A stretch of 64,000 bases of DNA. Origin: Malania oleifera (Eukaryota > Streptophyta > Magnoliopsida > Santalales > Ximeniaceae). The position numbers and the translations under genes are program-made. Under the pieces are notes generated by a model. The model searched no databases. It saw only the letters and a program-made list of their open reading frames with translations, and had not been told where the DNA came from. Location: assembly GCF_029873635.1 (NCBI RefSeq), contig NC_080419.1:68600823-68664822 (forward strand), written 5' to 3'. The stretch's first letter is position 1, and every line of letters starts with the position of its first letter. This document shows positions 24,195-35,019 of the stretch, in pieces.

Positions 24195-25330
24195 GGTTGT
24201 TCTACATATGCTTCTTCATTAATATAGCCATTTAGAAAAGCGTTTTTAACATCCATTTGAAACAATTTAAAATTTTTAAAAACAGAAAAAGCAAGCAGCA
24301 TATGAATGGCTTCTAACCTAGCAACAGGAGCATATGTGTCATCAAAGTCAATCTCTTCCTACTGGTTATACCCTTGAGCAACTAGTCTAGCCTTATTCAT
24401 AATTACTACCCCTTTCTTGTAGTGACCTATTCTTTCTTTCTACCACACCATTTTGTTGAGGTGTCCTGGGCAGAAAAGTTATGTGATATGCCCTCTAAGT
24501 CACAATAATTTTCTATGCTCTCATTTTTTAATTTCGTGCCTCTATTGTTTCTTCTATAAGTTATCTTATATCCTTTTTCATTTTCAATTCTCCTACAAAG
24601 TTTGGTGAACTGTTCACATGATTTATTTTTATATGCAAGAAACGACACCCATGTGAATCTAGAAAAGTCATCCACAATTACAAAAGCATATGATTTACCC
24701 CCAAGACTTTGCACAGAGTTAGGACCAAACAAATCTAAATGAAGCATCTCAAGTGGTATAGTAGTGGATATGAATTTCTTTTTCTTAAAACTAGATTTTT
24801 TTTACTTACCCATTTGACATGCATTACAAATTTTATCTTTTACAAATGACATTTTAAGCAAGCCTTTTACTAGTTCCTTTCTAACAAGTTTAGACAGCAA
24901 GTCCATGCTAGCATGTCCTAAGCGCCTATGCCGTAACCAACTAACTTCATTTACAGCAGAAAAACAGGTGACTTGTTGTGAAGCTAAGTTATCAAGAGAA
25001 GTAATATACACATTTTCATGACGATCGGCAGTAAAAAGTACTTTGTGATCTAATTTATTCTCTACAATGCATTTGTCATTTTCAAAAGATACTTTATATC
25101 CTATGTCACACAACTGACTTATGCTAAGTAAATTATGTTTCAGCCCATCAACCAATAAAACATTATAAATAGTAAGAGAGGAATTCTTACCTACCTTACC
25201 TACTCCGATGATGCGTCCTTTTACATTGTCGCCAAATGTCACATAGCCTCCATCCTTGGGAACGATTGAAGTGAATTTTTCCTTATCGCCGGTCATATGC
25301 AGTGAGCACCCGCTATCCAAGTACCACCGG
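24195..25330 (-). pseudogene. S2 protease, integrase and RT-start regions
   Basis: Minus strand, from right to left: the protease block MDSGCSLHMTGDKEKF and GYVTFGDNVKGRIIGVGKVG; GAG-pre-integrase LRHRRLGHASMDLLSKLV and CNACQMGK; integrase core LHLDLFGPNSVQSLGG and FVIVDDFSRFTWVSFL; and an RT beginning near 24195-24390 (homologous to the S3 RT around 34580-34790). Broken fossil. Confidence 0.82.
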
Positions 25331-25439
25331 TTCTTGGACGAGGACGATCTTAGGCATACCTACAAAATACACTAAGTAATTGATATTGGTCCCCAAATTT
25401 TGTTGGGTCCACGAGGGTTAGTGGTCGGATCTCCCTTAA

Positions 25440-26990
25440 TTACTCATACTTTCATAATTCTAGCACGCTTATTCCTAAGTGGACAATCAAATTGAATATG
25501 ACCAATTTGTTTGCATTTAAAACATCGTAATCTACACTTAGGATCTTTAGGAGAGACATGAGACTTTGACTTGCATGTAAAATGTCCTAAATAAAGATCA
25601 GGTCGTCTAACATTTTCAATACCATTAAAACCAGGACCCTCTTTACTTAAGGAGTTTCTTTGGGCACCAAGTAGTTTTTCAAAATTGTGTTTGCCCTCGA
25701 TGAGTTTAAAAATAATTTTGGAGCTATCCTCCAATTTCCTCTTAAGCTCAACAATAGCACCATCCTTTTCTTTTAAAATAAAGGCATGAGAGGTTTTTGC
25801 AATATTAAATAATTTTGACCAATTTTTACATTTCTTTTTCAAATCATCATTTTCTTTAATCATTTTACCTAACAGTTTAGATATACGAATATATTCAAAT
25901 TGTAATTCTCTAAATGTAGGCGTGCAATCAGAATCACAATCATCAGATGAATAATATGAATAATGAACTAGAAGACGATACCTCATCCTCGTGTGCCATC
26001 AAGCACAGATTAGCGACCTCTGAGTTGCTGTGATCTAATTTTGAGTCACTGCTGCTAAGTTTGTCCTGTGATGTCCCAATCTTCATGGTTTTTTCTTTTT
26101 CTTAGCCTTCTTTTTCAGTAGTGGGTAATCTGGTTTGATGTGCCCGACCTTGTTGCAGTTATAACACGTGGGAGCATTTGAATTTTATTTTCTTTTTCTA
26201 GACTCTCCCTTTTTAGATGTAGACTCCTTATATTTTCTATATGACTTTTTATTCTTCCTGAAAAACCTGCTAAACTTTCTAGTGGAAGTTTTTAATGCAG
26301 TCACTTTCTTAGTCCTATTATGTTCATTAAACCTCTCATTTATAACTAATTCGTAAGTGATCAGGGAACCTATCAATTCATCTGGAGTCATGGCCTTAAG
26401 TTCTCTACCCTCAGCAATGGTCATAGCCTTGGCTTCCCAAACAGAAGGTAAGCCTCTAAGGATCTTCCTAATCATCTCATATGCGGGATAGTTCTTTCCT
26501 AATGCATGTAGTGAGTTTATGATGTGTGTGGATCTAGTGTACATGCTCTGAATGGACTCACCTACATTCATCCTAAAGGCCTCATACTCACTAGTCAACA
26601 TATCTATCCTACTATCTTTCACATCTCTAGTGCCCTCATATGTGACTTCTAACTTATCCCATATTTCTTTTGCAGTAGAACATGTCATAATTCTATTAAA
26701 TTCATTTACATCAAAACTACAAAACAAAATATTCATAGCAGTGGCATTTAAACTAACAGCTTTCATATCATCATCATCATATTCATCCTCAGTCTTAGGA
26801 ACTCCAGCTGCACCCTCAGTTTTCATAGAGACATAATTTCCCTTGGAGACAATCCTCCACACCTTCCAATCAGTATTCTAAAGGTAGATGCGCATCCTCT
26901 ATTTCCAGAAGGTGTAATTAACACCACTGAAAATAGGAGGTCGTGTGGAAGATGGTCCCTTAGGGAAAGGGTCACGGAGCTATGAGTCAT
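25440..26990 (-). pseudogene. S2 gag region
   Basis: The Sirevirus gag domain is at about 26350-26860 (IWDKLEVTYEGTRDVKDSRI, MYTRSTHIINSLHALGKNY, ILRGLPSVWEAKAM). A first knuckle region with CYNCNKVGHIKPDYP is near 26105-26165 and a second, CFKCKQIGHIQFDCPLRNK, near 25465-25530. Between them is a lysine/glutamate-rich stretch that looks coiled-coil. The order equals that in S1 and S3. Broken fossil. Confidence 0.82.
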
Positions 26991-27046
26991 ATGTGATCTT
27001 TTGAAAAAAAAATAGCTAGTCTATGCTACGTGTCTCTAATACTAAT

Positions 27047-29070
27047 TGATAGCTTTACTGTGATCCCAAGAGGGGGGATGAATTGGTACTTTTAAAATTT
27101 AAGCCATAGGTCAAACTCCTAATAATAGTATTTTCATAACCTTATGGTCTATCTAGTGCAAGTAATGTAAATCAGTTGTAATATGTACCAGTAATTAAAT
27201 AAGGCAATCTAATAAACAACACAAGCACCAGAAAGCAGTAAAGTAAGAGTGACACGCAGAAATGTTATCGAGGTTCGGCCAATTGCCTACATCCCTTCCT
27301 TGGATAACAAGCACAAGGATTACCACTATAATTACTCACTTAAGCAGGTGGAGCGGCACCTATACGAACCAGGTTAATTTACCACAGGGCTGACCTCAAC
27401 CTTTACAACCAATCCTTACCGGGCTCAATTACTGCCCCTTCAGGCCACGCCTGGAAATACAACAATATTCTTTTAAACAAATGGTATAGAAATAGTGCTT
27501 TCACATAAAACAGATATGTACCCAAATACGCACATTCACATACACATCAATAACATGGATATACTGTAAGCTCAGTGATGCAAGTTTTGTACAATCAACA
27601 CCCAATACAATATAATCAGTATGATGCTCAAGCATATTCAACACAAGAAATATCTTGGAATCAAAATAAAGTATTTAAATAGCACATCAATATTCCAAGT
27701 ATACGAATCAGATAATCAAACTAGTTCAAAAGAGTTTTCCTCAATGAAAGATACACAACACTAGTTTGAAAATACTTGCTTGTTTAAGAAATCTTTGCAC
27801 AACAAAAATCAAGCTATTGGACACTTGCAACAAAGATGCAAATATCCTAAGATTACTTTGTTATCCCCACACAAGATTTATAATGAGCAAATCTGTGGGA
27901 TAAGCCTAAGCTAAAATTCCCCAAAAGAAATACAGCAATCAATCACTCAAATGGGAGTTTGCAGCAAACTATAGCAATCTTAAGCACTCTAGAAATGTTC
28001 ACACAATCTCAGAAGATATCAAATGAACGGAGATTTGAGAGTATTTGGCCAAAGAATGAATTTTCAAAAGAGAGGATTTTTTTTGCTAATCACTTTGCTA
28101 ATCTCTTTCTAATCTTGCAAATGAACTCATATTTATAGCAAGGGGTAAAAATATAACCAGTTGGGGCATGTTGGGAATAATTAAAAAAGTCCCAAATTGT
28201 TAAAATGCAATCAACCCAAATTAACCCTGTTTTACCTCGGTTAAATTAATTTTAACCAGGTAGGGTTCGGGTAGCTAAACCGAGGTTCGGTTGCCCAACA
28301 AGACTCAGTAATAAATTTTATTAAACTTAGTTCGGTTGCTCGGTTTCACGTTCGGAGACCTGAATCAAAGTCAATAGCACTGCTTCGTGACTTCGGGTGC
28401 CCGGTCCTCTATTCGGTGGTCCGAACCCATGTGTTCAGTCGCTCGGGGTCCTTTTTGAACTAAAACAATCGATCACCCGAGTTGGTGGACTGTCCCTTTC
28501 AAGGGGTTCGGGCGCCCATGGATGGTGTGTGTATTTATGGATCGATCGCCCGAGAGCCTGGTCAACTTGTTGACTTATCAACAGTCGGGCGCCCGAGGAG
28601 TATTGAACTCCATCGGTTCAGTCGCCCGAGCTCTCTCAAGTTGCTTAGAAATGTTCAATTCAAGCACAATTTCAACACTCCTATACATTATATGCCATGT
28701 GTGTGAGTGTTGGGACCTAAAGTCTTGCTATGGTCTTATTAAGCTTACCATATATCCTATATGCATGATGCGCAGGCAAGATAAATACAAACCACGGCTT
28801 AGGTTACTATTATAGACTCATATTACACATTTTGAATTTACAATTACAAATTTAAAATGTCTTCAGGGTTTTCTAGGCTTAGGTTACTATTACAGACTCA
28901 TATTACACATATTGAATTTACAATTACAAATTTAAAATGTCTTCAGGGTCTTCTAGTTGCTTCAAGTGTCCTTCCTTGGGATATTCATTTAAACCTGCAC
29001 AAACACTTGACAATCATTAAATAACAACATTTGTTATTATCAAAGCCAGGTGTGACCTATAAGGTCAACA
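27047..29070 (-). repeat. S2 5' LTR
   Basis: A 2024-bp LTR bounded by TGATAGC at 27047 and AAGGTCAACA at 29070. It has the CCCAAGAGGGGGGATGAATTGG box (reverse of the S1 box) at about 27065-27086, the conserved GAGGTTCGGCC box near 27270, and TTCGGGCGCCCGA words at about 28265-28635. A direct 80-bp duplication lies at 28796-28955. A degenerate primer site (ATTAGTATTAGAG on the minus strand) abuts its left side. Confidence 0.85.
28796..28955. repeat. 80-bp tandem duplication in the S2 LTR
   Basis: Two adjacent copies, 28796-28875 and 28876-28955, both starting GGCTTAGGTTACTATTA and ending before TTCTAG. They differ at only a few bases, so the duplication is recent compared with the LTR. Confidence 0.92.
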
Positions 29071-29250
29071 AAATCACTCTTGAGCTTCAATTCTTTTCCT
29101 TTGATATTTTATATTGAAGTATATAGTGCTTTCAATTGTACGAATCTGCTCTTTTAAGAGTGTCATTGTACACCAGATTGTCTATTATCTTTCTTGTAGT
29201 TTTTGATGATTCAAGGATTGTTTGGATCGTTGGACCAAGCGTGGGGTATC
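29071..29250 (+). repeat. S1 3' LTR, second piece
   Basis: About 180 bp between S2 and S3. It is assigned to the S1 3' LTR by position and because the sequence after S3 (from 40223) goes on into a clear copy of the S1 LTR end. Nothing else is seen in it. It ends GTATC, next to S3. Confidence 0.65.
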
Positions 29251-31115
29251 TGAAATTAGGAATAACTTCCCAAGAGGGGGGGTGAACTGGATTCTTTTTG
29301 TTTTTAATATTTTTAATGCTTATGACACCAAAATAATAAAGCAATTAACTAACAATCCCACTTCAAGATAGTGAAATTTAAATTCACAAGTCAATCAACC
29401 AAATTAAACAATTCAACTAATCATGCAAGAATTTTAGAATTTTTATCAGCTACCCTGTAGACGTTCTCAACCTTCTTTGGACAAAACCTTTGTATGCACT
29501 TCTCTTGATTAAGATTTCCGCAGATTAACCAACGTACTCCCTTTTGGGTTTCCGCAAACGGTCAATCGAAATGTACTTTCTAAATATCAAGGATCTTCCT
29601 TCGATTCTAACTTTAGATCCCACAATCTGCACTTTAAAACACACAACGACAGATTGTACAGAAAGTAATAAGTAAAGAAGAAAGAAAGACACAAGATTTT
29701 TTATGAGGTTCAGCTTCAACATAGCCTACGTCCTTGCCCTTTGCAAAATACCAAAGGGTTCCACTATAGCACTTCCATTACCAGGTGGAACAACACCTGT
29801 TTACAATCACTCCTTTGCTAAGGCTAGAGTCCGCCTTCTCCAAACAATATACCCTTATTTGGTCAATGATCCAACAACCTGAAATTGTCCAAAATCTACA
29901 AGAGAAACAAGAAGAAGATTGTGTACAAGAAATGCTCGCACAAAGAGCAGGTTAGTATAATTTAAAACTATGTACTTCAAAAGATAGATATCAAGAATGA
30001 AATACACTTTTGAAGCTTAACAAGAATTTCACCAAATTCCTTTTCTCTAGATGAGAAATCAGCAATCTAACTTCAGGAATTGATGAACAAGAATTTCAGA
30101 ATCATAGCACTTTCAGTTTGCAAGAGATGATCAAGATAAGGCTCTGAGAGCAAGAGAGCTTAGAGAGATTTTCAATACTTGGTATATTTTGATTTACAAA
30201 AACCATGTATTTATAGGCTTTTAAACAAGTTTCCTTGTTGCTAAAGTTTCCTTAGATAATTTCCCAAGTTTTTAGAAAGTTTGGAGCCCAAGCAACTATT
30301 ATTTAAAATATTAAATTTTAAAAATTTTCCCGTTGAACAGTGTTCAGATGACTGAAGAGTCGAGTTCAGTCATCTGAAGTTCCTGAGACCCTTTAAAAAC
30401 TGAACTAGACACAGGGTTCGATGACCGACGATAGGGTTCAGACAATCGAAGAGTTGAGTTCAGATGACTGAAGTCCAGGTTCAGTCATCTGAACAGCTAC
30501 TGCCTATTTCTATTTCTTCCTAGAAAATCTTTAGACGTCTAAGCTTATTCTTCAGACCTCTAAAGTAATTCTTCAGACATTTGAACATGAAGTTTAGTCA
30601 TCTGAAGTTACAACTTCAGTCATCTAAATAGACAAAAAGCTACTGAAAACATTTTCCAAAAAAAAAAAAATGATTTGCTCTCTTAATTTGATTTTTACAA
30701 AACTTATTTTAATAATCCTAAATAGGTTTTTAAGTCCTCATAATCTCCTGGAAAAGCTTCAAAACATATTTCAATCGATATTTAACTTTGAAATGCTTAC
30801 AATGGATTTCCTAAAAACTTTATATGCCATGCTTGAGATTATTCTCATTCTTTTTGCTTTTGAAGTTTTTTGGATATGTGCTTGAACTTGCTTTATCTGC
30901 CAATGCTTTAGTTTCTCTTTGAATCACTTGTTAGTTTAACTTCCTTGATGACCCACACTTGATCCATACTTGATCTACACTTGATCCATACTTGATCTAC
31001 ACTTGATCCATACTTGATCTATGGTTTCCTAAAACACAAAAACTCAACCTTTCCATGTTAAAATACCTTTGTTTGTTATCACCAAAACTGATTGAAAGAC
31101 CTTATTAGGCCAACA
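29251..31115 (-). repeat. S3 3' LTR
   Basis: 1865 bp, from TGAAATTAGG to AGGCCAACA. It has the CCCAAGAGGGGGGGTGAA box near 29268, the GAGGTTCAGCTTC box near 29704, palindrome-like TTCAGTCATCTGAA words at 30340-30615, and a 20-bp minisatellite at about 30955-31021. Confidence 0.93.
30955..31021. repeat. 20-bp minisatellite in the S3 3' LTR
   Basis: Tandem units of CACTTGATCCATACTTGATCTA, about 3.3 copies with a 20-bp period. The 5' LTR copy at about 40037-40128 has about 4.5 copies, so copy number changed after insertion. Confidence 0.9.
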
Positions 31116-31753
31116 ATCTCCCCCTTTTTGATGATGACAAACAAGGAGTAAAGATAAACGTTTTATGTGAAATAAAGTACTCCCCCTTACTATAGGCATT
31201 AATAAGAAAACCAAGGAACCATGTAGATAGCCATGTAGTTCATCAAAAATCCATGTTCATAATGTGTTCATATGTATTCTTTAACATGCAAGTTCATCAT
31301 GTCCATATGTAGTTATTGCTGATATTGCTCATATATCCTTGTATTCTTTATTTATATTCTTTATCATGCAAGTTCATCATGTCCATATGTAGTTATTGCT
31401 GATATTGCTCATATATCCTTGTATTCTTTATTTATCCATTACTGATATTGCTTATATTTTTATTTTATCTTTACTGAGAACACTCTCTCCCCCTTTGTCA
31501 TTAGTCAAAAAGAGTAATAGGATCATGAAAATCCATCAAGAAGACATTCTTATAACAAGATGTAGTCAGTACAAAGGATCATCTAGAGATGTTTCAAAAA
31601 AAAAATTTGATATGTTCCCTTACAAATAGCAGAAATGTAACACAAAAAGTTTCATAGCACCATGGTTACAAACATCTGAGGTACATAAGTCCTGATACTC
31701 TAATACATGCAAAAAGTTTCATAGTAACCTAGGCTAGGTAGTTTCTAACTATC
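31116..31753 (-). other. S3 non-coding region with three purine tracts
   Basis: On the minus strand there are three purine tracts: next to the 3' LTR (31116-31130, AAAAAGGGGGAGAT), at about 31180-31190 (AAGGGGGAGT), and at about 31485-31497 (CAAAGGGGGAGAG). A tandem 80-bp duplication lies at 31275-31434. Multiple purine tracts are a Sirevirus hallmark. Confidence 0.8.
31275..31434. repeat. 80-bp tandem duplication in S3
   Basis: Copies at 31275-31354 and 31355-31434, nearly identical, each with ATGCAAGTTCATCATGTCC and ATATTGCTCATATATCC. It lies between purine tracts. Confidence 0.93.
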
Positions 31754-33061
31754 CTATCTTTCTTCTTTAAAGCCATCTCCTTGCCCTTCTTCTTCTTCTT
31801 CTTGGGTTCCTTCTTCTTCAGTATCTTCTTCATTACCTTCTTCTTTAGAATCTCCTTCATTTTCTACAGAGTCATTATCATCATCTCCACTTTGAGAAGC
31901 GGAGCTAATATCCATGGGATCACCTCCCCTAGAAGATCTAGCCTGATACTTTTCTATGTGAGTGACACGCTGATCAAGGGATGTAACCTTTTCTTTAATA
32001 TTCTAAAGCACAGTACGTACTTCAACGGAGAAACTGGAGAAATCCCTTTGGAATGATAAGAACCATGAAGGCGTATCATGAGATAAACCAAGATCCTGTG
32101 TAGAAGAAGATTGAGCTGCTTCTGATACTGATGTTGAGGCTGAGGCTGAGACTGAAGCTGAACCTGAGGCTGCAACTGAGGCTGGTGCTGTAGATGCATA
32201 TTTAGTCCTACCTGATTTCAAGTACCATCCTAAACTCCCCTTGTCATACCCCATTTGCTTTAGGGAGGTCTCATTGAAAAGATCATAGTGGGTTCTTTTG
32301 ATAAAGAATTCAGAACTATTTGCAACATGAAGATGGTTGAAAAGAAGAGTAAGAATCCCTTCATAGGGAAGAACAACTCGGGAGGATTCAAGTTTAGTCC
32401 ACATCCATCGAATGATTAAGCTAGCTAGGTCTAGTTTCTTTCCTTTAAGAAGACACCAAAGGACAAAGCATTCAATATAGGAAAGATGATCAAAAGAGCC
32501 TTGTTTAGGTAGGATGTTGTTTGCAACAATTTTGTGTAGAATTTGGCCTTTTAAGCTTAATTGTTTGTATAACGAAGGATGTCCAAAATAAATAGGTTCG
32601 TTTTCAATGATCATTAGAAGGAAAATTTCAGGAGTGAATCCTTCTTCTAGAATCCAGGATTGAGCAAACATGGGACAGTTGAATTCACCTAGAGTAATTT
32701 TGAAAATTGGAGACAATATTTCAGAATTTAGCAAAATTTTCTTTCCTTTAACTTCTGAAGAAATAATCCCATTTTCATTTGTCATATTAGCATAAAAGAT
32801 TTTGACAAGATGAGGAAAACATCCTTTGGGTTGCTGGGTGATAAAATCAAACCAACCTATGTCATGAAATAAGGGAAGGATATCAGGAAATTCAGTAGTG
32901 AAAAATAAGACATCCAAAATTTTACCTAGGATTGGATCCACTATACCAAGTGAAGAACGATAACAAAGTCAGGCCTGGGGAGCCACAAGCCACTTGTCAA
33001 GGTTTTGAGCATCTTTCCCAAATGAAGACCCTCGGTTGGCAGTTTGCTTGATACGAGGCAT
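31754..33061 (-). pseudogene. S3 third ORF (post-pol)
   Basis: Begins MPRIKQTANRG at 33061 on the minus strand. The main domain, at about 32280-32940, has FFTTEFPDILPLFHDIGW, CFPHLVKIFYANM, EVKGKKILLNSEILSPIF, and YFGHPSLYKQLSLKG, closely matching the S1 third ORF. Next are a Ser/Ala-rich linker, PSWFLSFQRDFSSFS, a heptad-like stretch, and a Glu-rich acidic tail. It resembles the domain annotated as putative plant transposon protein. No signal peptide or clear membrane segment is visible, so an envelope role is not supported. Function unknown; fossil. Confidence 0.7.
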
Positions 33062-33449
33062 GAAGATACTTGATTGTGGATGCCCTAGATTTCGTGGAGT
33101 GATTCTTTGAAGAGGGATACAAGCTTCAAATTAAGGGTTTTTTGAGTGAGGGGAAGAAGAGATAGAGAGGAAGATGTTCGAATGAGTTGAGCAATCAACT
33201 TCAAAAGTCTGAAATTAAGGTTTTAGTCTGATAGTTATATTTAAACCCCAAGACTTCAAATGACTGAAGATTAACTTCAATCATCTGAAGATTTTTAATT
33301 TCAGAATTTGAAGAGACAGTAGGCTCCCAGACGTCTGAAGTTGCAGGTTCAGTCATCTGAACCTGTTTGCTACAGTGTTTAGTCATCTGGGGTGTGTAGT
33401 TAAGACGACCAAAGTTCAAAGGAATGTTGTAATTCTTTTTCTAATAAAC
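33062..33449 (-). other. S3 spacer between pol and third ORF
   Basis: Non-coding, about 390 bp. It has TTCAGTCATCTGAA-type words and a perfect CAGACGTCTG near 33333-33342, in the stretch 33243-33395. The same words occur in the S3 LTRs, so the array is found both in LTR and in this internal spacer. Confidence 0.65.
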
Positions 33450-34930
33450 TTCTCTGCTATGGATTAGCCCAAGTTCTCTCCTAATATGTATATATCTTTC
33501 TTCACTTAGGGGTTTTGTAAAAATGTCAGCCCATTGGTCATTTGTATTTATAAACTCAAGAATTATATCCTCTTTTTGAACATGATCTCTCAAAAAATGA
33601 TGCCTTATATCTATATATTTGGTTCTTGAGTGTGAAATTGGGTTTTTAGATATATGGCGCTAGTGTTATCACACTTTATTGGTATTGCCTTATTATCTAG
33701 ATTGAAGTCTTTTAATTGTTGTTTCATGTATAAGATTTGTGCGCAACAACTTCTGGCTGCTACATACTCAACTTCGGCAGTTGATAAGGCTATAGAGTTT
33801 TGTTTCTTTGAAAACCATGATACTAAGGAATGTCCTAGGAAGTGACATGTGCCACTAGTACTTTTTCTATCAATCTTACATCCGGCATAATCAGCATCGG
33901 AGTAACTTATCATTTTAAAGTCAGTGTCCTTTGGATACCATAAACCTAGATCAAGTGTTCCTAGTAAGTACCTAAGTATTCTCTTAACGGCTGTTAGGTG
34001 AGATTCCTTAGGTGCTGATTGAAACCTAGCACGCATACACACACTAAACATAATATCATGTCTATTAGCAGTTAAATATAGTAAACTACCAATAATTCCT
34101 CTATAGTGTGTTATGTCTACTTGTTTTCCTTTTTCATCTCTATCAAGGCTTGTAGATGTACTCATAGGAGTTCCTATGGGTTTACTTTGTTCCATATCAA
34201 ACTTTTTAAGCATATCTTTGATGTATTTAGTTTGATTTATAAATGTTCCGTTTTTAGCTTGTTTAATTTGTATTCCTAGAAAATAATTTAGCTCTCCCAT
34301 CATACTCATTTCAAATTCTTTTTGCATACATGTGGCAAAGTCCTTGCATAGATCTTCATTTGTAGCTCCAAATATAATATCGTCCACATATATTTGAACT
34401 ATTAGCATATCTTTGTTTTTGGATTTAATGAATAAAGTACTATCAACCATTCCTCTTGTAAATTCATTTTTAAGTAGAAATTTACTTAACCTTTCATACC
34501 AAGCTCTTGGAGCTTGTTTCAAACCATAAAGAGCTTTTGTCAATTTAAATACATGGTTTGGATTTTTTGAATTTTTAAAACCTGGAGGTTGTTTGACATA
34601 TACTTCTTCATTTATATATCTATTTAAGAATGCACTCTTTACATCCATTTGATATAACTTAAAATCCCTATGGGTTGCAAAAGCCAAAAACATTCTTATT
34701 GCTTCCATTCTTGCTACGGGAGCAAAGGTTTCATCGTAATCAATTCCTTCTTCTTGATTATAACCTTGTGCTACTAGCCTAGCTTTATTTCTTACAACTA
34801 CTCCATCTTTATCCTTTTTATTTCTAAACACCCATGTAGTTCCTATGACTGATTTATCTTTGGGTTTAGGTATAAGTTCCCACACTTGACTCCTTTCAAA
34901 TTGATTTAGTTCCTCCTGCATAGCTATAAT
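33450..34930 (-). pseudogene. S3 reverse transcriptase and RNase H
   Basis: A long, well preserved Copia RT-RNase H block on the minus strand: [80 protein letters not shown], and [18 protein letters not shown] with the catalytic Asp pair near 34377-34388. RNase H: SYSDADYAGCKIDRKSTSG, CHFLGHSLVSWFSKKQNS, ALSTAEVEYVAARSC, and CDNTSAIYLK. Related in order and wording to S1. The element as a whole is broken. Confidence 0.9.
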
Positions 34931-35019
34931 CCAAGAATCATCATTTAAGGCTTCTTCAATATTTTTGGGTTCATCTTGAAATAAAAAGGCATAATGATTA
35001 CAAATATTTTTTAATGAGA

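Larger units (their letters stand above)
24190..29070 (-). mobile_element. S2: Copia/Sirevirus, partial, minus strand
   Basis: Parts present, read on the minus strand: 5' LTR (27047-29070), degenerate primer binding site, gag with two CCHC knuckles, protease, integrase, and the beginning of RT. Only a 5' portion of the element is represented. Its LTR is related to S4 at the left edge. It lies within the S1 3' LTR, whose sequence resumes at 29071. It is a broken fossil; age cannot be taken from LTR divergence because one LTR is present. Confidence 0.85.
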
